Below, in pieces: positions 16,684 through 25,063 of a stretch of DNA of 64,000 nucleotides; positions within the stretch are counted from its first letter, which is position 1; each line of letters opens with the position of its first letter. Origin of the DNA: HXMU1420-13 sp034669965 (GTDB lineage Bacteria > Bacteroidota > Rhodothermia > Balneolales > Balneolaceae); the NCBI GenBank assembly GCA_034669965.1, contig JAXMOK010000001.1, positions 124,001-188,000 of the forward strand, in the 5' to 3' direction. A program made the position numbers and the translations under genes. Under the pieces are notes generated by a model. That model was not told the origin of the DNA and searched no databases. It saw only the letters and a list, made by a program, of their open reading frames with translations.

Positions 16684-19383
16684 TTAGTTGAAATTGAAGC
16701 TGATACCGACTGAAAACGAAGTGCCGATTTCGTATCGGTTTGTGGTAACATCACCTTGTTTGTAGTGTATGTCGTCACCCAGCAAATTTTCGATACTCAC
16801 ATTAACTGAGGTGTTTCTGATCTTTTTTGATAATGATACATCCAACTTGTTGAACGGTTGTTCATACTCATCGTCGGGCTGTTCTTTATTTCCTACTGTT
16901 GATATTCTTTTCCCAAAGGTGTTGAACGAAACGGTAAGGTCTGAATCGATCTGTGGGATTGCATAAAACGCATTGATATTAAAAGTGTATGGCGATTGAC
17001 CAAACATCGAGCGCTCGGTATTCGCTAGGCGACCGTCAGCTTGGCTATCTTCATAGCTTACATTCGACATAATGTACGAGAGATTGGTATTTACTCGAAG
17101 ATTCGAACTCAGGTCTTTGCGCCCTTCAAATTCGATCCCATATAAATTTGACGAAGCCACATTATCGAATTTAACTTCGTTGTTTTGAGTGATGCGGTAG
17201 AAGACTTCGATCGGATTTTCGAACTTTTTATAAAAAGCACTTACCGCAATTAATTCACCGGCATTTGGAAATACTTCAAATCGAAGGTCGTAATTATAAA
17301 TTCTGGTTCGCTCAAGATCGGGATTACCATATACGGTGCGCCCCCCCACGAAATCCTGGAAATTGAAGTTCGAAAGCTCTCTGAATTCAGGTCGAGCCAA
17401 AGTAATAGAAAATGCACTTCGAAGGTTTACTTTGGCACTCGGCCGATAAGTAGCGTTCAGTGCAGGTAAATAATCCAATTCAGCGATTAATGATTCATCG
17501 TCGATAAACTGTGCAGAATACTCGGCACGCACACCACCTTCGATATTCCAGTTCGCGTTCGGACTCCAATTAAGCGATGCATATCCACCAAATAACTCTT
17601 GATAACCATCGTATGAGTCTCTAGAACTTGACGTTTCTATGAGGTCTAAATTACCGGAGTTTATATTGTCAACCGTAAAAATTTCTTCAGGGGATGCCGT
17701 TTTTTGCTCTTGCGGGAAGTTGCTGCCCAAATCCTGATACACCAATTTATATGAACTGAATGAGCGATCTTTAATCATTACAACACCGCCGGTTTTAACA
17801 GTTATGCTTTCTGTCGGATCTAGAGTGTAATCAAGCTTTGCAGTGTAATTGTTGTCGTCTTGATAAGAGAAAAAATGCGTGTTACCTCTGAACGGGAATA
17901 TCACTTCAAAATCACCGCTATCGTTGGCACCATACTGCGTAGTTCTACGATCAGGTAAATCTCGTACTGCTTTGGCATAGGTAAGCGCCACTTCTAATTT
18001 AGAGGCGAAGAAATTTTCGAAGTAGGTTTCGCCGTTTAGTGTGCTTGAAAAAACTGCTCTGCGATCGAACTCGGCTACTGTTTGGCGATTTACACCATCA
18101 AAATTATAGTAGGTCCCTACAATCTCAGAGAATGAATTATTCAAGGAATTAGAGTACAGGTTTTTAATTCCCAATTTGGTGTTGCCATTGGGCTTAACAA
18201 AAACGTTTAGCATTGCGCTCAAACTGGAATGTTCGGTTCCGGTATTTCTTATGTATTCAGAACCAAGAAATGCTACATTCGTCGACTCATTATAGTTATT
18301 GATATAGCGCATATTTTCATCGAATTTCGACGTGGTTTCGTATTTGTACGAGAGATTAGAAACCACACCAATCGGCATCTTATCCTGATTGAGAATATCA
18401 GCGTAATTCACACTGATTTTTTGGCTTGGCAACGATTGGATTTGTTTTGAAGACCAAGTGTTGTTCAAGTTATTAGCTATGCTCACTTTTTCTTGATTTC
18501 CCGAAATCTCACTGTCAGCAAGCTCGGATGGCAGGTTGCGATTACCATCATCGTATCCCAAAAAATCTCGGCTTCCACCATTATAGCCTAGGTAATTCTG
18601 CATTGAATAATGGCTGTTTACAGATGTTGAGTAAGAAACCCCGATGTTTTTATCGTTTGGAAATTCTTTGGTAACAATCTGAACAGATCCACCCGAAAAC
18701 TCACCCGATTGATCGGGTGTAAAGGTCTTTTGAACGATGATATTCTCTACAATTCCGCTGGATAGAATATCAACCGGAGCTTCTTTTTTGTTGGGATTGG
18801 TGGAAGGCATTGCAGAGCCATTCAACTGTACATTGCTATAACGATTACCCAAGCCTCGTACATAAATATCTTTGCCACCAACAACCGAAACGCCGGCTAC
18901 TTTTTTCATAGCCGAGCCTACATTGCCATCCGAGCCTTTCGAAATTTCTTCAAACGAAATACCATCCTGTACCGGAATTGATTTTCGCTGGATAGAAAGT
19001 AAACCGGCTTCATTATTTTGAACTACTTCTGCTGTTACAACAATTTCGTCTAGTAGTTCTGATTCAGCCAGTAGGGCTACATCTAAACTTACTGTTTGGC
19101 CTTCACCAACAACCACACCTGTAATTCGTTGGGTAGAAAACGACAAATAACTAACCACAACAGTGTAAGTTCCGGGAGCTACATTTCGGATGGTGTAATT
19201 GCCATCAATATCGGTGGCTGTACCTTTTATAGAGCCATCAATAACAACATTTACACCAATAAGTGTTTCGCCGGTTTCACTGTCTACTACAGTACCGACA
19301 ATTTTTCCAGAGCTTTGCGCAAATAGATTTGCTGAGAGGAGTAAAGCAAAGATCAGTACGGATGTGAGTTTAAATTTTTTCAC
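16684..19383 (-). CDS. TonB-dependent outer-membrane receptor
   Basis: An 899-residue active-transport porin. It has a signal peptide (residues 1-22, ending in LFAQ) and a carboxypeptidase-regulatory-like Ig domain (about 26-105, IVGTVVDSETGETLIGVNV and DIDGNYTIRNVAPGTYTV). The plug domain (about 110-240) contains GVSVVGGKDIYVRGLGNRYSNVQLNGSAMP. A C-terminal beta-barrel ends in VGISFNFN with a terminal aromatic pattern typical of barrels. Translation starts at GTG. The downstream lipoprotein is probably its partner. Energy would come from the TonB-ExbB-ExbD machinery; an ExbB/ExbD operon is encoded 5 kb away. The substrate cannot be named. A perfect dyad at 19511-19525 lies about 130 bases upstream and could be a control site. 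Confidence 0.9.
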   Translation of the reverse strand: MKKFKLTSVLIFALLLSANLFAQSSGKIVGTVVDSETGETLIGVNVVIDGSIKGTATDIDGNYTIRNVAPGTYTVVVSYLSFSTQRITGVVVGEGQTVSLDVALLAESELLDEIVVTAEVVQNNEAGLLSIQRKSIPVQDGISFEEISKGSDGNVGSAMKKVAGVSVVGGKDIYVRGLGNRYSNVQLNGSAMPSTNPNKKEAPVDILSSGIVENIIVQKTFTPDQSGEFSGGSVQIVTKEFPNDKNIGVSYSTSVNSHYSMQNYLGYNGGSRDFLGYDDGNRNLPSELADSEISGNQEKVSIANNLNNTWSSKQIQSLPSQKISVNYADILNQDKMPIGVVSNLSYKYETTSKFDENMRYINNYNESTNVAFLGSEYIRNTGTEHSSLSAMLNVFVKPNGNTKLGIKNLYSNSLNNSFSEIVGTYYNFDGVNRQTVAEFDRRAVFSSTLNGETYFENFFASKLEVALTYAKAVRDLPDRRTTQYGANDSGDFEVIFPFRGNTHFFSYQDDNNYTAKLDYTLDPTESITVKTGGVVMIKDRSFSSYKLVYQDLGSNFPQEQKTASPEEIFTVDNINSGNLDLIETSSSRDSYDGYQELFGGYASLNWSPNANWNIEGGVRAEYSAQFIDDESLIAELDYLPALNATYRPSAKVNLRSAFSITLARPEFRELSNFNFQDFVGGRTVYGNPDLERTRIYNYDLRFEVFPNAGELIAVSAFYKKFENPIEVFYRITQNNEVKFDNVASSNLYGIEFEGRKDLSSNLRVNTNLSYIMSNVSYEDSQADGRLANTERSMFGQSPYTFNINAFYAIPQIDSDLTVSFNTFGKRISTVGNKEQPDDEYEQPFNKLDVSLSKKIRNTSVNVSIENLLGDDIHYKQGDVTTNRYEIGTSFSVGISFNFN

Positions 19384-19510
19384 GAGTATGTGCTGATATG
19401 AATTTTGTTCACGTTTTTTAATTCGTGATCAAATTAGCACACACTCTTTTCCGTACTGTTACCTGCCTTTTATGCTTTTGTTATCGCATAGTTAACTGAA
19501 TATGACTCGT

Positions 19511-19525
19511 ACATTACCCTAATGT
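19511..19525. promoter_or_regulatory. Palindrome upstream of the TonB receptor
   Basis: ACATTA-CCC-TAATGT is a perfect 6-bp dyad around a 3-base centre. It touches the last base of the ftsH stop codon and lies in the 141-base gap before the TonB receptor. It lacks a T-tract, so an operator is more likely than a terminator; the binding protein is unknown. Confidence 0.35.
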
Positions 19526-21654
19526 TATGAGCTTGAAGAATCAGCGTTTTTAGGATCGCTAACATCGCTTTCGTCAATCTCGGTATTATCATCCGATATT
19601 ACCGAATCAATATTTGCACCAATATTTTCGTCCGCCTCTGATTCAGATTTATCTTTCGAAACAGATTCTTCGCTTGTTTCCGAATCTTCATCATCACTCG
19701 AATCTTCGCCATTGGTATAAGCTTCGTAATTGGTTGGCTTATCGAAGGGACGTTTACCGATGAGCTTCTCCAGATCCGATTGGAAAATGATTTCTTTGTC
19801 CAATAATTCTTTAGCTAAGATCTCAAGTTGATCTTTCTTATCGGTCAATAGTTTGATTGTTCGTTGGTAAGCTCCATCCACAATTTTCTTAACCTCTTCA
19901 TCGATAATCTTGGCAGTATCTTCTGAATATGGCTTATTGAAATTGTAGTCGTTCTGCTTGGAATCGTAAAACGAGATATTTCCTATCTTATCATTCATAC
20001 CGTACACAGAAACAATACTGTACGCCATTTTTGTAATACGCTCCAGATCACTCAACGCGCCGGTCGAAATCTTACCGAAAATAATCTGCTCGGCTGCACG
20101 ACCACCCAATGCCATACACATTTCATCTAACAGTTGGTCGGTTTGATGCAAATACTGCTCTTTTGGCAAGTATTGTGCATAACCCAGCGCCGCTATTCCT
20201 CGAGGCACGATAGATACTTTCACCAAAGGATCAGCATGCTCCAAATGCCAGCCTGCCACAGCATGACCGGCCTCGTGATAAGCTACTATTTCTTTTTCTT
20301 CAGGAGATATGATTTTATTCTTTTTCTCCAATCCACCAATTACACGATCGATAGCATCATGGAAATCGTCCATATCTACAGATTCTTTATCGCTTCGAGC
20401 GGCAATTAAGGCAGCCTCATTACATACATTGGCGATTTCAGCACCTGCAAATCCTGGGGTTGCTGCTGCTAATTTCTTTACGTCCACTTCCTTTGAGAGA
20501 ATCAGTGGCTCTAAGTGAACTTTGAAAATTGCTTTTCGGCCAACGATATCAGGTTTGTCGATCGAAATCTGGCGATCAAAACGACCGGGACGAAGCAGTG
20601 CGTTATCCAATACATCCGGGCGGTTGGTAGCCGCAAGAATTATCACACCAGAATCGGTGGCGAAACCATCCATTTCAACCAATAAACTGTTCAAAGTGTT
20701 TTCGCGCTCATCATTAGCCCCAGGCATTTGTCCACGCCCACGAGAACGGCCAATTGCATCGATCTCATCAATAAAAATAATACACGGAGCTTTTTCTTTC
20801 GCTTGCTTAAATAAGTCACGTACTCGAGCTGCACCTACTCCAACAAACATTTCCACAAAATCGGAACCTGAAAGTGAGAAAAACGGCACTTCGGCTTCGC
20901 CGGCAACTGCTTTTGCAAGCAATGTTTTACCCGTTCCCGGTGATCCTACTAACAAGGCACCTTTAGGAATTTTACCACCAAGTTTGGTGAATTTGCCCGG
21001 ATTTTTCAGGAATTCTACAATTTCTTTTACCTCTTCTTTGGCTTCATCTAAGCCGGCAACATCTTTAAAAGTAATTTTGGTATCGGTTTGTTTATCGTAC
21101 AACGAAGCCTTGTTCTTGCCGATATTGAGAACTTGTTGCCCGGGATTCATTCTTCTGAAAATGAACACCCAAAATCCGATTGCCAGCGCAATCATGATTA
21201 ACCACATGAAAACACCACTAAACCAGTCTTCTTCAATTCGAACTTCGTATTCAACGTTGTTTTCGTCGAGAATTGAGCGAATATCATCACCCGGAATCAT
21301 AGTAGTTACAAATGCTCTGAATTCTTCACCGGATGATGGGATATTTAGTGGATTATCTGATTCTGCAGGAAGATTGATAATTCCGTCGCTAATGGCTTTG
21401 TCGTTGTACTTGCCATAAATATCTACCCCGTTTTTTATAATGATTTCTTCTACATAACCATTTTGAACGTCGGATAGAAACTTGCTGTATTTAATTCCAT
21501 TTCCACCTTCAGGGTTTAAAAAGATGACCTGTACAAAGATCAAAAACAGAATAATAACCAGAAAGCCCCAGGTAGGGAACTTAGGAGCATTAGGTTTTTT
21601 ACCACCCAAGGGTGGTTTAATTGATTTTTTCTTGTTGGGCTTGTTCTCAGCCAT
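19525..21654 (-). CDS. ftsH: ATP-dependent zinc metalloprotease FtsH
   Basis: A membrane-bound AAA+ protease that removes misassembled membrane proteins and short-lived regulators. Two transmembrane helices (about residues 29-47 and 146-166) flank a periplasmic domain. The AAA domain has Walker A GSPGTGKT near 237, Walker B IIFIDEIDAIG, the second region of homology ATNRPDVLDNALLRPGRFDR, and the pore motif FVGVGA. The zinc site HEAGH is near residue 460. The C-terminal 60 residues are a low-complexity acidic Ser/Asp/Glu tail, longer than in E. coli FtsH. It stands alone on the minus strand, about 100 bases downstream of thiL. Confidence 0.97.
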   Translation of the reverse strand: MAENKPNKKKSIKPPLGGKKPNAPKFPTWGFLVIILFLIFVQVIFLNPEGGNGIKYSKFLSDVQNGYVEEIIIKNGVDIYGKYNDKAISDGIINLPAESDNPLNIPSSGEEFRAFVTTMIPGDDIRSILDENNVEYEVRIEEDWFSGVFMWLIMIALAIGFWVFIFRRMNPGQQVLNIGKNKASLYDKQTDTKITFKDVAGLDEAKEEVKEIVEFLKNPGKFTKLGGKIPKGALLVGSPGTGKTLLAKAVAGEAEVPFFSLSGSDFVEMFVGVGAARVRDLFKQAKEKAPCIIFIDEIDAIGRSRGRGQMPGANDERENTLNSLLVEMDGFATDSGVIILAATNRPDVLDNALLRPGRFDRQISIDKPDIVGRKAIFKVHLEPLILSKEVDVKKLAAATPGFAGAEIANVCNEAALIAARSDKESVDMDDFHDAIDRVIGGLEKKNKIISPEEKEIVAYHEAGHAVAGWHLEHADPLVKVSIVPRGIAALGYAQYLPKEQYLHQTDQLLDEMCMALGGRAAEQIIFGKISTGALSDLERITKMAYSIVSVYGMNDKIGNISFYDSKQNDYNFNKPYSEDTAKIIDEEVKKIVDGAYQRTIKLLTDKKDQLEILAKELLDKEIIFQSDLEKLIGKRPFDKPTNYEAYTNGEDSSDDEDSETSEESVSKDKSESEADENIGANIDSVISDDNTEIDESDVSDPKNADSSSS

Positions 21655-21756
21655 TAAAATAATCTCTTAGTTTTTTTTTCAATATAGGCAATCCCACTTT
21701 TATTTATGCAGGATTTAGGGATCATGTAAATGGCAAAAAACGTGCCACTAAACCTG

Positions 21757-22785
21757 CTATGACAATTCATCAAAACCGATTAGATCGCCTTCTGCCGTCT
21801 GTAATATTAACCCATCTTCTTTCGGCGTCATTCGTCCAATTACAGAAAAGTCGTTAAAATGTTTAATAAAGTGATCTACATCCTTTTCGGGTAGGGTAAA
21901 AATCAGTTCATAATCTTCGCCTCCAAACAGCGCGTATTTGTCGACATCTTCTTCCATCTCGTCGGCTACTTGTCGGGTTTCTACGGCCACGGGTACTGCT
22001 GCTTGATATAAATGAGCGCCTAAATTAGAACCACGACATAAACTCGTTACCTCTTTGATGATCCCTTTACTTAGATCAATCATCGCGGATGGCTTTACAT
22101 CATGAGCACGAAGTGTCTTTATAACATCTAAACGCGCTATCGGTAATAACTGTCGCTCCACAACAAATTTGTAATCGCCTAAATCAGGTTGAGCTACTTG
22201 GTCGCCATGTTCTTGCCAGAATTTCTTTTCACGCATTAATATTCGAAGTCCTGCAACGGCTGCGCCAACGTCACCGGTAACACAAATGGCATCACCTTGT
22301 TTAGCATTATTTCTAGTGACTACATCTTCTTCGTTAACTTCACCTTGAACCGTTAACGAGAATACTGCGTTTTGGTGATTTCCTGTTAAGTCTCCACCTA
22401 AAATTGCTACTCCGAATTCTTTACAGCCGCGATCAATGCCTTGGTACAATTGTTCAATCATTTCCACCGACATGCGGTTCGGTAGTGCCAAATTTACAAG
22501 TAATCCTTTGGGCTCCCCATTCATGGCAATAATATCAGAAACCACTGCTGTTACCATTTTATAGCCAAAATGAGTGAATGGCATATATGTAGGATCAAAA
22601 TCAGCGCCTTCTACAAAAGAATCAGAACTGAGGAGTTGAAGTTTATCGGCGGATGCTTTAATCACTGCGGCGTCATCACCGGCTGCATGAATCACTGCTC
22701 CAACCTCTGCACCCTTATAGGTTTTGAGTTTTTCGAGAAGTTTTTCGCGACCGATTTCCTGTATTGGAGTGAATGTAGTACTCAT
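21757..22785 (-). CDS. thiL: Thiamine-monophosphate kinase
   Basis: Phosphorylates thiamine monophosphate to the active cofactor thiamine diphosphate. The 342-residue length fits. ThiL-type motifs include GDDAAV near residue 37 (metal and ATP binding), LLSSDSFVEGADFD near 52-65, GYKMVTAVVSDIIAMNG near 75-90, GGDLTG, and GGEDYELIFTLP near 292. It begins after the terminator of the ExbD operon, so it probably has its own promoter. No TPP riboswitch was seen upstream. Confidence 0.95.
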   Translation of the reverse strand: MSTTFTPIQEIGREKLLEKLKTYKGAEVGAVIHAAGDDAAVIKASADKLQLLSSDSFVEGADFDPTYMPFTHFGYKMVTAVVSDIIAMNGEPKGLLVNLALPNRMSVEMIEQLYQGIDRGCKEFGVAILGGDLTGNHQNAVFSLTVQGEVNEEDVVTRNNAKQGDAICVTGDVGAAVAGLRILMREKKFWQEHGDQVAQPDLGDYKFVVERQLLPIARLDVIKTLRAHDVKPSAMIDLSKGIIKEVTSLCRGSNLGAHLYQAAVPVAVETRQVADEMEEDVDKYALFGGEDYELIFTLPEKDVDHFIKHFNDFSVIGRMTPKEDGLILQTAEGDLIGFDELS

Positions 22786-22798
22786 AAGTGGTATAAAT

Positions 22799-22831
22799 TA
22801 AAAAAGGCATCCACGTAATACGCAGATGCCT
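22799..22831 (-). terminator. Rho-independent terminator of the exbB-exbD operon
   Basis: On the minus strand AGGCATC pairs with GATGCCT (22805-22811 and 22825-22831), and the helix continues inward through G-T and G-C pairs to a small loop. It is followed by TTTTTT. It lies 22 bases after the second exbD stop and ends just before thiL. Confidence 0.9.
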
Positions 22832-22852
22832 GAATATGTTGAACGAGAAAAA

Positions 22853-23302
22853 TTAGTCTTCGCGTTTGGTTGAATAATTGATTCGGAAAGTACCAGCTTG
22901 CTGAAGTTCTTTTTGAACATCAGAAAGTAGTTCGAATCTTGAATTCTCATCTACACGAAGGGAAACGATTAGTCTTGGCTCTTCTAATAGTTTATCATAC
23001 ATGATATTTCGGATAGCACCGATATCATCTATAATTTGATCGTCGATTTGCACTTTATCGTCACCAAGTTGATTTCCCGGTAGGCGCTCAGGTCCCATAT
23101 AAATATATGATACTAAACGCTTTTCTTCGATTTTCTCGATTTGCGAAGCTTGTGTTAAGTCAAGCTTCACTTTCAAAGTAACCTCGCGAAGTACGGTGGT
23201 TACCATAAAGAAGAAAAGAAGCATGAATACAACATCAGGCATTGCTGATGTGGGTACTTCCTGCTTAGTTCCTGCTTGTTTCTTTTTAAAATGACCTGCC
23301 AT
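22853..23302 (-). CDS. exbD: ExbD/TolR-family proton-channel subunit (second copy)
   Basis: A 149-residue biopolymer-transport subunit. It has a short cytoplasmic N-terminus, one transmembrane helix (about residues 22-45, SAMPDVVFMLLFFFMVTTVL) carrying the conserved Asp that conducts protons, and a periplasmic domain. The start ATG overlaps the stop of the preceding exbD (TAATG), so the two are translationally coupled. ExbD works with ExbB to energise TonB or TolA-like partners. Two unequal ExbD proteins in one operon are common in FCB bacteria, where they may form a heteromeric pore. Confidence 0.93.
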   Translation of the reverse strand: MAGHFKKKQAGTKQEVPTSAMPDVVFMLLFFFMVTTVLREVTLKVKLDLTQASQIEKIEEKRLVSYIYMGPERLPGNQLGDDKVQIDDQIIDDIGAIRNIMYDKLLEEPRLIVSLRVDENSRFELLSDVQKELQQAGTFRINYSTKRED

Positions 23303-23841
23303 TATCCTTCCTCCGCTGCAATTGAAATTTTCTTAGGATACATATCCTGAATTTGATCTCGCTGAGGTGATTCCGGCTGAAGTCGATTAAACTCAACGCC
23401 ATAATTTGCACGAGAAGCGGCATCACGTAACTCTTTGTAAGCTCCCATCACTTCATCCAACATATCAATGTAGATTCGGTATGGAGTTTCTTTTTGAGTT
23501 TTAAGTGATACAATAGCTGCTTCCGGTGAAACTGCAAGCGTTTCATCGTTATTTGGATTGTCGATGAATTCCATCAACGTTTGGCGAACTTCGGTAATAG
23601 CTACGGGCTGCTCATCCATAAGGATTAAACCCTGAGCGTTCACCAGAATATTCATCTGATTACGTTCACGAACCGGTGGCGGTTCTGAATCATCTATAGG
23701 CGGAGGCAACACCATTCCGATCCCGGTATCCACATTAATTGTGGTTGTAACCAGGAAGAAAATGAGCAGCAGGAATGCGATGTCAGCCATCGACGAGCCA
23801 TTAATTTCCGCTCCTTCTCTTTTTTTCTTTTTCATTAGCAT
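23302..23841 (-). CDS. exbD: ExbD/TolR-family proton-channel subunit (first copy)
   Basis: A 179-residue ExbD homologue. The N-terminus MLMKKKKREGAEINGSSMADIAFLLLIFFLVTTTI shows the basic cytoplasmic tail and the transmembrane helix with the conserved Asp (ADIAFLLLIFF). The periplasmic domain contains an unusual PPPIDDSEPPPV proline-rich segment right after the membrane helix. A second ATG two codons in (position 23835) is an alternative start. It follows the small membrane protein gene by 15 bases and overlaps the second exbD. Partner of the ExbB encoded upstream. Confidence 0.93.
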   Translation of the reverse strand: MLMKKKKREGAEINGSSMADIAFLLLIFFLVTTTINVDTGIGMVLPPPIDDSEPPPVRERNQMNILVNAQGLILMDEQPVAITEVRQTLMEFIDNPNNDETLAVSPEAAIVSLKTQKETPYRIYIDMLDEVMGAYKELRDAASRANYGVEFNRLQPESPQRDQIQDMYPKKISIAAEEG

Positions 23842-23856
23842 AGGTATGCTCCGGTT

Positions 23857-24138
23857 TTAAAATTTAAAAGTACCGCGTAAACCTGTGATTACCACAGAAA
23901 AAACCATGATACCCATCATTGCCATAGTAGTAAGTACACCGGCTTTAGGTATATCACCTAACACACCGTATGCAATACCAAATATCGCGAAGGGTACAGC
24001 CATAATTACTATACGTTTCACATCTTGTTTTCCTTGTGCTAGGCTTTTAATTCCCGAAACAATCATCGAGACTATACCTAACCCAATTAAACCCATGGCT
24101 CCAATAACGGCTATTTGTACAATTACACTGCTTTCCAT
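23857..24138 (-). CDS. Small membrane protein in the exbB-exbD operon
   Basis: A 93-residue protein I do not recognise by name. Three hydrophobic helices are visible: about residues 5-27 (VIVQIAVIGAMGLIGLGIVSMIV), 42-60 (RIVIMAVPFAIFGIAYGVL) and 66-87 (AGVLTTMAMMGIMVFSVVITG). Loops between them are short and basic (KSLAQGKQDVKR). It sits between exbB and the first exbD with gaps of 25 and 15 bases, so it is almost certainly co-expressed. An accessory subunit of this proton channel is the natural inference; there is no motif to prove it. Confidence 0.8.
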   Translation of the reverse strand: MESSVIVQIAVIGAMGLIGLGIVSMIVSGIKSLAQGKQDVKRIVIMAVPFAIFGIAYGVLGDIPKAGVLTTMAMMGIMVFSVVITGLRGTFKF

Positions 24139-24163
24139 AAAGCTACTCCGTTTTTGGGGTTAA

Positions 24164-24892
24164 TTATTCAGTTTCTGTGTTAGTTGCAGCATCAACTGCA
24201 GGAACAAGCGGCTTACCTTCTTGTAGTAAAATAATAGAATCGATAAGAGTAATTGAGCTTTCTTCCATCTCAGCAATTAAGCGATCGATTTTAGAAACAC
24301 AGTAGTTGTAACCGATTTGAAGAATAATACCTGCAATTAGACCACCAGCAGTGGTTAAAAGTGCAGTTTTAATACCACCCGCTACAATTGATGGAGAGAT
24401 ATCAGACGCAGCCTGGATATCATCGAATGCCTCGATCATACCTACTACGGTTCCAAGGAATCCGAATAGCGGTGCGATAGCGATAAAGAGTGATAACCAA
24501 ATAAGTCCTCTTTCAAGGAAACTCATTTCGATAGAACCGTATGCTGCAATTGCTTTCTCAGCAGCATCGATACCTTCGTGTGAACGCATTAAACCAGCTT
24601 GGAATACCGAAGCAACCGGACCACGTGTTTGAGCACATAGTTGTTCTGCAGCTTCAACGCCACCTTCTTGAAGGGCTTCCTGAACATTTACAATAAACTT
24701 ACGTGTATTGATGTCAGCAAGGTTAAGAGTAATAATTCTTTCAAGAAAAATAGCAAGACCTAAAATCAAGGTAATTAATACGGGCCACATCCAGCCACCA
24801 TCATTACCTTCATTAAACTTCTCAACAATTAGATTAAAAAAGCCTTCGTTAGCTGGGGCTTGTAATAGAAAGAGAGCAATCGACGATGTCAT
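24164..24892 (-). CDS. exbB: ExbB/TolQ/MotA-family proton-channel protein
   Basis: First gene of the operon. The protein (about 242 residues from the ATG used here) has an N-terminal transmembrane helix near 38-52 (WPVLITLILGLAIFLERI). Two further helices are in the conserved MotA/TolQ/ExbB region: GLIWLSLFIAIAPLFGFLGTVVGMIEAF and IVAGGIKTALLTTAGGLIAGIILQIGYN. The ATG at 24892 is preferred over the GTG two codons earlier because GGAG lies at a suitable distance upstream. With the ExbD pair it uses the proton gradient to power TonB-type or related envelope machinery. No tonB gene is adjacent. Confidence 0.93.
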   Translation of the reverse strand: MTSSIALFLLQAPANEGFFNLIVEKFNEGNDGGWMWPVLITLILGLAIFLERIITLNLADINTRKFIVNVQEALQEGGVEAAEQLCAQTRGPVASVFQAGLMRSHEGIDAAEKAIAAYGSIEMSFLERGLIWLSLFIAIAPLFGFLGTVVGMIEAFDDIQAASDISPSIVAGGIKTALLTTAGGLIAGIILQIGYNYCVSKIDRLIAEMEESSITLIDSIILLQEGKPLVPAVDAATNTETE

Positions 24893-25063
24893 GTTCACTC
24901 CGAATATTTTAAATGTTAGTATCTAAGATTAGTGAAGCGAAAGGATATGCCATTTTGAAATAAATGTCAAAACGCGAAAATGCTTAAAAAGTGAACTTTT
25001 AGACAATATTTCGCCCTTTTTTTATACAAAATTCTTGTTGCTTTTAATGATCATTTAAAAACG

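Noticed and set aside
20522..21418. 298-residue open frame on the plus strand inside ftsH
   Set aside because: Antisense to the well-conserved FtsH ATPase domain, with no recognisable protein and odd residue composition; a shadow of ftsH.
25040..25063. AT-rich dyad TTTTAATGATCATTTAAAA after the large outer-membrane protein gene
   Set aside because: No G-C stem and T-tract too far away; probably chance symmetry.
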